64,000 nt of DNA, from assembly GCF_042663225.1 (NCBI RefSeq), contig NZ_JBHTAA010000001.1, forward strand, positions 744,001 to 808,000, in the 5' to 3' direction. This DNA is from Haloferax namakaokahaiae (GTDB lineage Archaea; Halobacteriota; Halobacteria; Halobacteriales; Haloferacaceae). The notes under the pieces were generated by a model. It searched no databases. It saw only the letters and a program-made list of their open reading frames with translations, and was not told where the DNA came from. Of this stretch, positions 24,733 through 33,615 are shown one piece after another. Within the stretch, counting starts at the first letter, position 1, and every line of letters begins with the position of its first letter. The position numbers and the translations under genes were made by a program.

Positions 24733-26643
24733 GTGAGCCAGCAATCCGGGCGCGACCCGATGGTCCGCCTCTTCTCCGAATACGGTGGTGAGAACCTCCC
24801 GTGGTTCGTCGTCGGCCTGACCGCGAGCGTCCTCGGACGACTGGTCGCCGTCGTACCAGCGCTCGTCCTCGGCGTCGCCATCGACGCGGTGTTCTTCCAG
24901 AATACGGCCTACCGGCTTCCGCTCGTCCCAGAGGCGTTTATTCCCGACACCGTGACGGCACAGTTCTGGCTGAGCTTTTTCGTCGTCATCGCCGCGTTCG
25001 TCGCCGGCGTCGGTCTCTCGTGGGTGCAGGGTCTCGGACTCGCCGTCTACTCGAATCGCGTCCAGCACGACGTCCGCGTCGATACCTACGAAGCGATGCA
25101 GCGTCTCGATATGGCCTTCTTCGACGACAAGCAGACCGGCGAGATTCTCTCGATTCTCAACAGCGACGTGCGCAACCTCCGAACGTTCCTCGACAGCACC
25201 CTCTCCGGAGGGTTACAACTCGTCGTCTCCGTGGTCGGCATCGCGGGCGTGCTCGTCTATCTGAACGCCCAACTCGCGGTCGTGACGCTCGTCGCCGTCC
25301 CCCTACTCACCGCCTTTACCGTCTGGTTCATGCGCACGATTCGACCCATGTATCGCGCCGTCCGCGAGAGCGTCGGCGCGCTCAACACGCGCATCGAGAA
25401 CAACGTCGCCGGGATGGAGGTCATCAAAGCCTCCACGACCGAAGCATACGAGCGCGAACGCGTCGCCGACGCCTCGATGGACTACTACGACCGGGCGCTC
25501 GCCGTCATCCGCCTCGACTACGTCTACCAACCGACGATGGAACTCCTCGCCGGTGTCGCCTTCGCCGCGACGTTCGCCATCGGCGGCGTGTGGCTCATCT
25601 TCGGCCCGCCGTGGCCCTTCACCGGCCCGCTCCTCGTCGGCGAGTTCGTCACGTTCCTCTTTATGACCCAGCGATTCATCGACCCGCTCTCGGGTGCCGG
25701 TCGAATCGTCAACGCCTACGAGAACGCCCGCGCCTCGGGCGAGCGCATCTTCGGTCTCGCCGACAGAGAAGTCCGCGTCACCGACGGCCCAGACGCAGTC
25801 GTCCTCGATACAGTCGAGGGCCGCGTCGAGTTCGACCACGTGTCGTTCGCCTACGGGGCAGGACGCCCGGTCCTCGAATCGGTCTCGTTCGTCGCCGACC
25901 CCGGCGAGACGGTCGCCCTGGTCGGCCCGACGGGCGCGGGGAAATCGACCGCCGCGAAACTCCTCCTCAGACTCTACGAGGTCACCGACGGTGCGGTCCG
26001 CGTCGATGGCCACGACGTGCGCGACGTCGCCATCGGAAGCCTCCGTGACGCCATCGGCTACGTGAGTCAAGACGTGTACCTCTTCGACGGAACCGTCCGC
26101 GAGAACGTCCTCTACGGGGCGTTCGACGCGACAGAGAGCGAGATGGTCGCGGCCGCCCGCGCCGCCGAGGCCCACGAGTTCATCGAGCGCCTTCCGGACG
26201 GCTACGACACCCGCATCGGCGAGCGCGGCATCAAACTCTCGGGCGGCCAGCGCCAGCGACTCTCCATCGCGCGCGCCATGCTCCAAGACCCCGAGATTCT
26301 CGTCCTCGACGAAGCCACGAGTTCGGTCGATACCGAGACGGAACTCCTCATCCAGCGCGCACTCGACCGCCTCACTTCGGGGCGGACCACGCTCGTCATC
26401 GCCCACCGCCTCTCGACGATTCGCCACGCAGACACCATCGTCGTCCTCGACGAGGGCCGCGTCGTCGAGTCGGGGACGCACGACGAACTGGTGGCCCAGC
26501 GCGGCCTGTACGCGACCCTCTGGGGCATCCAAGCGGGAGACACAGACGCGATTTCGGCGGATGCGCTCCAACGTTTCGTTGACCGTCTCAGAGCGGCAGA
26601 CGTAATCGAAACCGAACCCGCGACCGATGGTGGAGACGGCTAG
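24733..26643 (+). CDS. ABC transporter, fused permease and ATPase
   Basis: 636 residues from GTG 24733. The N-terminal ~340 residues are a type-I exporter membrane domain with six helices and the conserved DMAFFDDKQTGEILSILNSD coupling segment. The ATPase follows: Walker A GPTGAGKST, signature LSGGQRQRLSIARAML, Walker B ILVLDEATSSVD, and the switch His in LVIAHRLSTI. It acts as a homo- or heterodimeric exporter of lipids or hydrophobic compounds. Substrate unknown; no partner gene is adjacent. Confidence 0.93.
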   Translation: MSQQSGRDPMVRLFSEYGGENLPWFVVGLTASVLGRLVAVVPALVLGVAIDAVFFQNTAYRLPLVPEAFIPDTVTAQFWLSFFVVIAAFVAGVGLSWVQGLGLAVYSNRVQHDVRVDTYEAMQRLDMAFFDDKQTGEILSILNSDVRNLRTFLDSTLSGGLQLVVSVVGIAGVLVYLNAQLAVVTLVAVPLLTAFTVWFMRTIRPMYRAVRESVGALNTRIENNVAGMEVIKASTTEAYERERVADASMDYYDRALAVIRLDYVYQPTMELLAGVAFAATFAIGGVWLIFGPPWPFTGPLLVGEFVTFLFMTQRFIDPLSGAGRIVNAYENARASGERIFGLADREVRVTDGPDAVVLDTVEGRVEFDHVSFAYGAGRPVLESVSFVADPGETVALVGPTGAGKSTAAKLLLRLYEVTDGAVRVDGHDVRDVAIGSLRDAIGYVSQDVYLFDGTVRENVLYGAFDATESEMVAAARAAEAHEFIERLPDGYDTRIGERGIKLSGGQRQRLSIARAMLQDPEILVLDEATSSVDTETELLIQRALDRLTSGRTTLVIAHRLSTIRHADTIVVLDEGRVVESGTHDELVAQRGLYATLWGIQAGDTDAISADALQRFVDRLRAADVIETEPATDGGDG

Positions 26644-26646
26644 GCG

Positions 26647-27996
26647 TCAGCGGCGGGCTTGGAGATACGCCAGCGCTGCGCCGCTCGCAACGCCGACCGC
26701 CAGACTCGTCGGGTCCAGCGACGTGACCGACCCGAGGAGACCGCTGCCATCCCGCGAGAGCGACGGACTGCCGTCCTCGGGGACTCGGAGCGTGTACTCG
26801 TGGACTTCGCCCGGCGACACCGAGACCGAGCGCGCTTGGGTGAGCACGTCACTGTCGAGTCCGGCGACTTCGGCGTCGAGGCGGTACTCGACCGGTGACT
26901 TGCCGACGATAGCGATTCGGTAGTCGCCAGCGGGCGCGTCGTATCGGTATCGAGTCGCCCAAACCGCAGCTTGTCCTCGGTCCATGTACTCGGCGGTGTT
27001 TCGTTCGACCGGATTCCCGTCGGGGTCAACGACGGCGAGAGAGACGGCGGGCGAATCGACGGTTACGCGGACGACGCGTGACAACAGGTAGCCGAACTGC
27101 TGGTGGGAGTCGCTGTCGTTCGGCATCGCGTTATCCACACCCGCCCGAATCGCGCGGTCCCAGCGATTGAACACGAACGCTCCGTACGGACCGTAGTTCG
27201 AGATTGGTGTCGCTTCGGTCGGCCGAACCAGAAACGTCCGCTGTTTCTCTCGGTACTGTGGTGCCGGGTAGTTCGGGTCGTAGACGGCGAGTTTCGTCCC
27301 CTCAGCCGTCTTCGTGTAGTCGTAGATGAGAACTTGATGGGAGACGTGGTTCGCAATATCGACGAGCGTGAGACCGGCGGTTCCGAACTCGTCGATGACG
27401 GCGATGAGGGCGGCGAGTTCGGCCTCGTAGTCGATGGTCTCGGGACGGTACATGCGTCGCCGGCCCGCCCACGCGTAGACGTTGAGCAGTTGCGAGCGCT
27501 GGTAGTAGTCGATGAGGTCGCCAATCGGCCCCTCGTCGGACCCGAGCGGAATCTCCGGGTTCGTCACGTCGGCGGCCGATTCGACACCCGCTGGCAGGTC
27601 ACGTGGTGTCTCGAAGTACCGCTGTGCCGAATACGTCATGCCGTAGCAGTGACCGTTCGCGGCGGACATCTGATTGGCAGCGACCGATATCTGGCGCGAG
27701 ATGAGGGCCAGAACCGACTGCGGAACGTCCGTGAACTTCATACCGAAGAACTCCGCGAAGGTACCGGGCCACGTCTCGGCGAGTATCGCTTCGACCGAGT
27801 TGGCATCGACGTTCACGTCGTCGTGTTCTTCGAACATCGCGTCCGAGGCCGCCCAGTTCGGAAACCCGAAGGCGTGACGAGTCGGGTCGAACGCGTCAGA
27901 GTCGGCCGACGCGCTGGTGGTGCCAACGAGTCCGACGACCCCCGCGACAGTCGCACCGACTCGCCCGAGAAACCGTCGCCGACCAAACGGAACCAT
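26647..27996 (-). CDS. Tat-exported papain-fold-like protein, candidate cysteine peptidase
   Basis: 449 residues. The N terminus has a twin-arginine signal (RRRFLGRVGATVAGVVGLVG) ending near TSASA at residue 31; no lipobox Cys is present. Residues 115-125 read GHCYGMTYSAQ, a likely nucleophile Cys117. His220 lies in NHVSHQVLIYDY, and Asp240 in LAVYDPNYPAPQY. This Cys...His...YDPN order matches papain-like peptidases. The C-terminal region (residues ~300-420) looks like beta-rich domains, and the end is weakly hydrophobic (LAVGVASGAALAYLQARR). Peptidase activity is inference. It converges on the ABC exporter gene with 3 bases between stops. Confidence 0.6.
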   Translation of the reverse strand: MVPFGRRRFLGRVGATVAGVVGLVGTTSASADSDAFDPTRHAFGFPNWAASDAMFEEHDDVNVDANSVEAILAETWPGTFAEFFGMKFTDVPQSVLALISRQISVAANQMSAANGHCYGMTYSAQRYFETPRDLPAGVESAADVTNPEIPLGSDEGPIGDLIDYYQRSQLLNVYAWAGRRRMYRPETIDYEAELAALIAVIDEFGTAGLTLVDIANHVSHQVLIYDYTKTAEGTKLAVYDPNYPAPQYREKQRTFLVRPTEATPISNYGPYGAFVFNRWDRAIRAGVDNAMPNDSDSHQQFGYLLSRVVRVTVDSPAVSLAVVDPDGNPVERNTAEYMDRGQAAVWATRYRYDAPAGDYRIAIVGKSPVEYRLDAEVAGLDSDVLTQARSVSVSPGEVHEYTLRVPEDGSPSLSRDGSGLLGSVTSLDPTSLAVGVASGAALAYLQARR

Positions 27997-28142
27997 CGAC
28001 TCTCAGTGTCGCACGATGAATCTTTATTGTTCCGACATCCCCGATGTGCACCGAACAGACGGGAATCCAGAGAGTGCGTCGTGAGCCGTTCTACGGGACA
28101 AATGTGGAATGGAAGTCAGCGCCGAAATAACCAGCGAAGTCG

Positions 28143-28190
28143 GTCAGTCCGTCAGTCCGTCAGTCAGTCAGTCCGTCAGTCAGTCAGTCC
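28143..28190. repeat. GTCA/GTCC tetranucleotide repeat array
   Basis: Twelve consecutive 4-base units in the order GTCA GTCC, twice, then GTCA x3 GTCC, twice. The array runs into the 3' end of the ABC-2 permease gene and includes its stop codon (28176-28178). Confidence 0.85.
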
Positions 28191-28952
28191 GTAGCCGCGG
28201 CGGAACAGGACGATATTGACCGCGACGACGGCGAGCGTCAGAAGTGAGAGGACGGCGAGCGAGGTGTTCGGGTTGACTTCGCTCACACCCAAGAATCCGT
28301 AGCGGACGCCGTTGACCATGTAGACCATCGGGTTGGCGAGCGAGGCCTGTCGGAAGAGACCGGGAATCTCGTTGAGCGAGTAGAAGACGCCGCCGAAGAA
28401 GACCAGCGGCCGGAGGATGAACTGGCTCATCATCGTCAGGTCGTCGAAGTCGTCGGCCCAGAGACCGCCGATGACGCCGAACCCCGCGAACAGGAGCGTG
28501 ATGACGACCATGAAGGCGACCAGATAGAACGGTTGGGCGACGCCGACGGTGGTAAAGACCATCCCGATGATGGCGACGAGCACACCCACCAGAATCCCGC
28601 GGGTCGCACTGGAGAGGACGTACGCGCCGACCATCGACGTGTAGGAGAGCGGCGAGGTGAGCGCCTCCTCGATGTAGCGGTTCCAGCGGCCGTGGAAGAT
28701 GGAAAACGAGGCGTTCTCGAAGGCGTTCGAGACGGCCCCGAGGACGATGAGACCGGGGAGGATGAAGAGGATGTAGGGGACGCCCGCAATCTGGTCGATG
28801 CGCTCGCCGAGGATGACGCCGAAGACCGAGAAGTACAGCACGTTCGTGATAAACGGCGGGACGAACGTGTTGCGCGGGCGACGGACGAATCGAAGGACTT
28901 CGCGCTTCAAGAGAGAGTAGAACCCGGTCACGTCGAGGTTCGAGAGGCTCAC
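28176..28952 (-). CDS. ABC-2 type exporter permease
   Basis: 258 residues from GTG 28952. It has six hydrophobic helices and the usual ABC-2 pattern: LKREVLRFVRRPRNTFVPPF at the start, ALTSPLSYTSMVGAY, LRPLVFFGGVFYSLNEIP, and LANPMVYMVNGVRYGF near the end. Its start overlaps the ATPase stop by 4 bases (GTGA), so the two are coupled. The last residues, GLTD, are encoded by the tetranucleotide repeat. It probably exports a drug-like or lipid substrate. Confidence 0.9.
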   Translation of the reverse strand: MSLSNLDVTGFYSLLKREVLRFVRRPRNTFVPPFITNVLYFSVFGVILGERIDQIAGVPYILFILPGLIVLGAVSNAFENASFSIFHGRWNRYIEEALTSPLSYTSMVGAYVLSSATRGILVGVLVAIIGMVFTTVGVAQPFYLVAFMVVITLLFAGFGVIGGLWADDFDDLTMMSQFILRPLVFFGGVFYSLNEIPGLFRQASLANPMVYMVNGVRYGFLGVSEVNPNTSLAVLSLLTLAVVAVNIVLFRRGYGLTD

Positions 28953-29902
28953 TGTTCGACCCCCATCGTCGCGCGGTCTTCGCCCTGTCTGGTCATCTCG
29001 ACGAACACCTCTTCGAGCGACGTGCGCGAGATTTCGAGGTCCACGATTTCGTGGCCGTCGCGGTCGAGCGCGCGAACCACGTCGGGAGCGACGAGACCGC
29101 CCTGTGAGGCGGTGACGACGAGGCGCGTGCCGTCGAGCGAGACGGCTTCGACGCGGTCGTCGGAGGCCGCGAAGTCCGGAACCGCAGTCGGTTCGTCGCG
29201 GAGTTGAATCACGATGTCGTCGGTGCCGCGGTCCATCAACTCGTCGGGGCTGGCGACTTCGAGGATGCGCCCCGAATCGAGGATGGCCACCTCGTCGCAG
29301 AGGCGTTCGGCCTCCTCGATGTAGTGGGTCGTGAGGAGAATCGTGGTTCCGCGTTCGTTGAGGTCGATGATGGTCTCCCACAGCTCGTGGCGGAGTTGCA
29401 CGTCCACGCCCGCGGTGGGTTCGTCGAGGATGAGCAGGTCGGGGTCGGTGATGAGCGCCCGCGCGAGCATGAACCGGCGCTTCATCCCGCCAGAGAGCCA
29501 GTCGAATCGCGTGTCGCGCTTGTCGTAGATGCCGACCCGCTTGAGCACCTCGTCGGCGCGTGCTTTGGCTTCGCTCTCGGGAATCCCGTGGTAGCCCGCC
29601 TTGTGGACCAAGATTTCGTGAATCGGGAAGAACCGGTCTACGTTGTGCTCCTGCGGGGCGAGTCCGATGACGTCGCGTGCCTCGCGGTAGTCGTCTTCGA
29701 CGTCGTAGCCGAAGACGCGCGCGTCGCCGCCGGATTTCCGGACGAGTCCGACGAGGATGTTGATGAACGTCGTCTTTCCTGCCCCGTTGGGTCCCAAGAG
29801 TCCGAAGAACGACCCCTGTGGTACGTCGAGGTCGATGCCGTCGAGCGCGTGGACCTCGCCGTACGACTTCGTCAAGTCGCGTATCTCAATCGCAGATTCC
29901 AT
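28949..29902 (-). CDS. ABC exporter ATP-binding protein
   Basis: 317 residues. Walker A GPNGAGKTTF, Q-loop LAPQEHNVD, signature LSGGMKRRFMLARALI, Walker B LLILDEPTAGVD, switch His LLTTHYIEEAERLCDE. The C-terminal ~85 residues are the extension common in DrrA-type exporters (ISRTSLEEVFVEMT). It drives the permease encoded immediately downstream. It is divergent from the aceA transcription unit. Confidence 0.93.
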   Translation of the reverse strand: MESAIEIRDLTKSYGEVHALDGIDLDVPQGSFFGLLGPNGAGKTTFINILVGLVRKSGGDARVFGYDVEDDYREARDVIGLAPQEHNVDRFFPIHEILVHKAGYHGIPESEAKARADEVLKRVGIYDKRDTRFDWLSGGMKRRFMLARALITDPDLLILDEPTAGVDVQLRHELWETIIDLNERGTTILLTTHYIEEAERLCDEVAILDSGRILEVASPDELMDRGTDDIVIQLRDEPTAVPDFAASDDRVEAVSLDGTRLVVTASQGGLVAPDVVRALDRDGHEIVDLEISRTSLEEVFVEMTRQGEDRATMGVEQ

Positions 29903-29986
29903 TCGTTGGTGGCCGGTCAGACGTGGACGCGATTAAGCGTGCTGTCCGCGGAATGGCGTGGTTGGGCGTAGCACACCGCGACCATG

Positions 29987-30001
29987 GCATGCAATAGCAT
30001 G
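29987..30001. promoter_or_regulatory. GCATG direct repeats spaced by one helical turn
   Basis: GCATG occurs at 29987-29991 and 29997-30001, exactly 10 bases apart, in the divergent region between the ABC ATPase and the ace unit. It is a possible regulator site. Confidence 0.3.
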
Positions 30002-30040
30002 TCATTTTAACCACCTAGTAGACCTGTGTGCCAAAATAAG

Positions 30041-30074
30041 TCATTAACGAATATTATCATTATTATTCATTAAC
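30041..30074. promoter_or_regulatory. TCATTAAC direct repeats and AT-rich promoter region of the ace unit
   Basis: TCATTAAC occurs at 30041-30048 and 30067-30074, with AT-rich DNA between. CTTTATC at about 30074-30080 is a plausible TATA box about 40 bases before the first small ORF. Confidence 0.4.
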
Positions 30075-30116
30075 TTTATCTCCGAGTTCGAAGACAACCC
30101 AATCGAGGTTCAGCAC

Positions 30117-30218
30117 ATGACCGTATCCGCAGTATCCGACGCATCCGCCGCAGCACATCTCACCGAATCGACCGATTTCGACCGCTATCGACCACGAACA
30201 CCACCGAACATCCAATGA
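30117..30218 (+). CDS. 33-residue leader ORF of the ace unit
   Basis: ATG 30117 to TGA 30216-30218 encodes MTVSAVSDASAAAHLTESTD followed by FDRYRPRTPPNIQ. The stop overlaps the next start as ATGA (30215-30218). That gene in turn overlaps aceA the same way. It has no membrane segment or known motif. The two successive ATGA junctions suggest it is translated and coupled to the genes downstream. It could also be a chance frame. Confidence 0.45.
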   Translation: MTVSAVSDASAAAHLTESTDFDRYRPRTPPNIQ

Positions 30219-30457
30219 CAGACCGAACTGACTCGACCCGAACCCGTACCGACCGACCGACCACGACCCCCGCGCCGACGCGAACTCCTCGCCCGCGCAG
30301 GTACCCCAACAACGAGGAGAACATGAACGCGCCGTTGGTCCCGCTTCTCGACCAACCGACGCAGGAGAACGACATCGAGCAGATTCGCCGCGACCTGACC
30401 GCCCTCCGACTGCAACTGACCCGCATCGAACGAGCGATGCAGACCGAAAACCAATGA
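30215..30457 (+). CDS. Small protein coupled to isocitrate lyase
   Basis: 80 residues. The N-terminal ~35 residues are disordered, rich in Thr, Pro and Arg. The C terminus is an amphipathic helix (DIEQIRRDLTALRLQLTRIE) able to form a coiled coil. Its TGA overlaps the aceA ATG by 4 bases (30454-30457), so translation is coupled. No family is recognised. By position it may regulate or bind isocitrate lyase; that is inference only. Confidence 0.7.
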   Translation: MTDRTDSTRTRTDRPTTTPAPTRTPRPRRYPNNEENMNAPLVPLLDQPTQENDIEQIRRDLTALRLQLTRIERAMQTENQ

Positions 30458-31491
30458 ATCCACGAGAACTCGACAGCGACGTCTTCACCCGCGATATCGA
30501 CAACCCGAACGGCCGCGCCTTCCGCGAGATGCTGGACACCCAGAACTTCGTGTTCGCACCCGGCATCTACCACGCCCTCGACGCCCGACTGGCAGAGATG
30601 GCCGGTCACGACGCCGTCTACATGTCCGGCTACTCGACCGTTCTCGGACAGTTTGGCTTCCCCGACCTCGAGATGGTCACGATGACCGAGATGGTCGAAA
30701 ACGCCAAGCGCATGGTCGAAGCCACCAACCTACCGGTCATCGCCGACTGCGACACCGGCTACGGCGGCATCCACAACGTCCGCCGGGCCGTCCGCGAGTA
30801 CGAGAAGGTCGGCGTCGGCGCGATTCACATCGAGGACCAGACCTCGCCGAAGCGCTGTGGCCACATCGCGGGCAAGCAAATCGTCTCGCGCGAAGAAGCC
30901 CGCTCGCGGTTCGAGGCGGCCGTCGATGCCAAGCAGAGCGAGGACACGTTCATCATCGCCCGAACCGACGCCTACGGCTCTGCGAACGGCGACTGGGACG
31001 AACACCTCGAACGCGGCCGCATCTACGCCGACGCCGGCGTCGATATGGTCTGGCCGGAGATGCCCGACCCCAGCCGCGAAGACGCCATCAACTACGCCGA
31101 GACGATTCACGAGACGCACCCGGACCTCCCGCTCGCGTTCAACTACTCGTCGTCGTTCGCGTGGTCGCAAGAGGAGGACCCGCTGACGTTCGAAGAACTG
31201 GGTGACCTCGGCTACGAGTACATCTTCATCACCCTCTTCGGCCTGCACTCGGGTGCACACGCCGCCTACGAGGACTTCAAGACGCTCGCCCAAGAGGACG
31301 AGCGCGGACAGTTCGACCTCGAACAGCGCTACCTCGGCCACGAGACCGAGAGCCACCACGAACTCTCGTTCGTCTCGCGCTTCCAGGACATCGAATCGCA
31401 GTTCGACCCCGAAGCGCGTCGTCGCATGGAACAGTCGGCGGGCTTCTCCGAAGAGAACGACGCGCCGATCCAGAGTCAAAACGACGACTGA
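30454..31491 (+). CDS. aceA: Isocitrate lyase
   Basis: 345 residues. It splits isocitrate into glyoxylate and succinate, the first reaction of the glyoxylate shunt. The active-site region SPKRCGHIAGK carries the catalytic Cys; metal and substrate residues lie in ADCDTGYGG and IEDQTSPKR. It belongs to the ICL/PEPM superfamily and is shorter than bacterial AceA, as known for Haloferax. It is followed after 62 bases by malate synthase, forming the aceA-aceB pair. The C terminus is acidic. Confidence 0.94.
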   Translation: MNPRELDSDVFTRDIDNPNGRAFREMLDTQNFVFAPGIYHALDARLAEMAGHDAVYMSGYSTVLGQFGFPDLEMVTMTEMVENAKRMVEATNLPVIADCDTGYGGIHNVRRAVREYEKVGVGAIHIEDQTSPKRCGHIAGKQIVSREEARSRFEAAVDAKQSEDTFIIARTDAYGSANGDWDEHLERGRIYADAGVDMVWPEMPDPSREDAINYAETIHETHPDLPLAFNYSSSFAWSQEEDPLTFEELGDLGYEYIFITLFGLHSGAHAAYEDFKTLAQEDERGQFDLEQRYLGHETESHHELSFVSRFQDIESQFDPEARRRMEQSAGFSEENDAPIQSQNDD

Positions 31492-31553
31492 CAGTCCGCA
31501 AAAACATCATTTCGACGACAATTCTTAACCCAAGATAATGCAATTGATAACAC

Positions 31554-32855
31554 ATGACTGAACGAAGACACGGCAGACAGTTCGTGCGGACGTTCTTCAC
31601 CTCGCCGACGGCCGTCGAGGGCGAAGACGACTCCGCCAAGATGCTCCGACGAGCGATTCAACTCCGCGGCATGCAGGCCCCGGACGTGTGGGTCCCAGAC
31701 AACGAGGACGCGACCGCGCCGTCGATGCGGGACGAAGGTGCCCGGAACATCGTTGAGGTCGTCTCCGAAGACGGTGCCGACTTCCCCGGCGAGATTCACC
31801 CGCGGGTGGTCTGGCACCGCGATAGCCCAAGCGCCCGGTATCGGGGCTTCCAACACATGCTCGAAATCACCGACCCCGAAGGCGGTGCCGTCGAGCACAT
31901 CGACGGCTTCGTCATCCCCGAGGTCGGCGACATCGACGACTGGAAGAAGGCCGACGAGTTCTTCACCATCGTCGAGAACGAACACGGCCTCGAAGAGGGC
32001 AGTCTCACCATGTCCGTCATCATCGAAAGCGGGCAGGCCGAACTCGCCATGGAGAGCCTCCGCGACGAGATGGGCAAGCCCACGAACAACCTCGAACGGT
32101 TGTTCCTCCTCGTGAACGGCGAGGTCGATTACACCAAGGACATGCGAGCGATGACGCCGACGGGGTCGCTCCCGCCGTGGCCGGAACTCCGGCACAACAC
32201 CTCTCGCGGGGCCAGCGCCGCCGGTCTCATCGCCGTGGACGGTCCCTACGACGACATCCGAAACGTGGAGGGCTACCGCACGCGCATGACCGAGAATCAG
32301 GCGAAGGGGATGATTGGCATCTGGTCGCTGACGCCGGGGCAGGTCGTGGAGGCGAACACCTCACCGCTCCCACCGAAGACCGGGAGTTGGCTCCTCGACG
32401 TGGACGGCCAGCGAGTCGAACTCGAATCCGAAGACGGCATCGAAGTCTACGATGGCGACTACGTGTCGCTCGACGCACTGGGTGACGACTACGAACTCCT
32501 CGTGGGAAGCACGACACGGACGCTCACCGGCGAGGAGTTACACGAAGAACTCCTCAAGATGACCTCGTACGTCCCGAGCATGGACGACATCGTGGACTCC
32601 ATGGAGGAGTTCGAGGCCGCGAAGGAAGCGGGTCGCGGTGCCATCGCCATGGAGCGCTCGACCACGCTCCGAATCGGCCAGACCGAGTTCGACATCTCGA
32701 CCGACCGAATGTGGGACGAAGCGACGTACCAGGCCGCGATGACGCCGATTAGTCTCTTCCAAGACGTGTACGAGAACCGCCCGGACCAACACGAAGAACT
32801 GGAAGAGCGCTACGGCGCAGACGTGGTCGAGCGCGCGATGCAAGTCGGTCGCTGA
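31554..32855 (+). CDS. aceB: Malate synthase, haloarchaeal type
   Basis: 433 residues. It condenses glyoxylate with acetyl-CoA to give malate and completes the glyoxylate shunt with AceA. It is the short haloarchaeal form, more like citrate lyase beta/HpcH proteins than like bacterial malate synthase. Visible parts: MQAPDVWVPDNEDATAPSMR near residue 40, HIDGFVIPEVGDIDDWKKAD near 115, and LTMSVIIESGQAELAMESL near 145. An AT-rich patch (AATTCTTAACCC) in the gap could be a second promoter. Confidence 0.92.
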   Translation: MTERRHGRQFVRTFFTSPTAVEGEDDSAKMLRRAIQLRGMQAPDVWVPDNEDATAPSMRDEGARNIVEVVSEDGADFPGEIHPRVVWHRDSPSARYRGFQHMLEITDPEGGAVEHIDGFVIPEVGDIDDWKKADEFFTIVENEHGLEEGSLTMSVIIESGQAELAMESLRDEMGKPTNNLERLFLLVNGEVDYTKDMRAMTPTGSLPPWPELRHNTSRGASAAGLIAVDGPYDDIRNVEGYRTRMTENQAKGMIGIWSLTPGQVVEANTSPLPPKTGSWLLDVDGQRVELESEDGIEVYDGDYVSLDALGDDYELLVGSTTRTLTGEELHEELLKMTSYVPSMDDIVDSMEEFEAAKEAGRGAIAMERSTTLRIGQTEFDISTDRMWDEATYQAAMTPISLFQDVYENRPDQHEELEERYGADVVERAMQVGR

Positions 32856-32958
32856 AGGCGACGACGCGGTCTTGATTTTTTCGAAACCAGTCAACGGACG
32901 CTGACTGTCTCGTTCCCCCGACGCCACGCTCAAGTAGAGTCCGCGCCAGAGTAGTGTG

Positions 32959-33513
32959 ATGGACGATTCGTCAACAGTGATGTCGAGCGGAAGACGTCAC
33001 GACGTGGGAGAACCCGTCATCGTCGATTTCGAGGAGACGGCCGACGAGATAGACGACGAGGTGATGAAACGCCTCCGAACGGTCAGTTTCTACCTCGACA
33101 ACGCGATCGAGATTCCCGGGACGAACTATCGTATCGGGCTGGACCCGTTCTTGGGACTCATCCCCGGCGTCGGCGACGCCACGGGTACCGCGCTCTCCGC
33201 GTACATCCTCATCGAGGCGGCGACGCGCGGCGTGCCCCGCGAGACGCTGCTTCGAATGTTCGGGAACCTCCTGCTCGATTCGACCGTCGGCGCGGTTCCC
33301 GTCGTCGGCGACGCCTTCGACGCCGTGTGGAAAGCCAACGCGCGGAACGTCCGACTCATCGAGTCGCACGGCGAACTCCCCGCGGAGCGACAAGCGGCGG
33401 ACCGGAAGTTCCTCCTCGGTGCCGTCGTCGTCATCACGGTGCTCCTTCTCGGTCTCGGCATCACGACGACGCTCGCCGTGCTCTGGTTCCTCGGCCAGTT
33501 CGGCCTGCTCTAA
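32959..33513 (+). CDS. DUF4112 family membrane protein
   Basis: 184 residues from ATG 32959 (GTG 32956 also possible). The DUF4112 core is present: LDNAIEIPGTNYRIGLDPFL, GLIPGVGDATGTALSAYILI, then LLLDSTVGAVPVVGDAFDAV. A C-terminal hydrophobic helix (LLGAVVVITVLLLGLGI) follows. The family function is unknown. It is a single gene about 100 bases after aceB. Confidence 0.88.
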   Translation: MDDSSTVMSSGRRHDVGEPVIVDFEETADEIDDEVMKRLRTVSFYLDNAIEIPGTNYRIGLDPFLGLIPGVGDATGTALSAYILIEAATRGVPRETLLRMFGNLLLDSTVGAVPVVGDAFDAVWKANARNVRLIESHGELPAERQAADRKFLLGAVVVITVLLLGLGITTTLAVLWFLGQFGLL

Positions 33514-33615
33514 ATTCTGATTTCTGACACTGCACATTGTGAGTGTGGGACAGGCTATCGACGGACAAAACATAAAGTAAAAGACATTTATGCGCAGGGT
33601 GGCAAATTTTGCGAC

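Noticed and set aside
28143..28190. CRISPR-like repeat
   Set aside because: Units are 4 bases with no spacers, so it is a microsatellite. No CRISPR array or cas gene was seen in the window.
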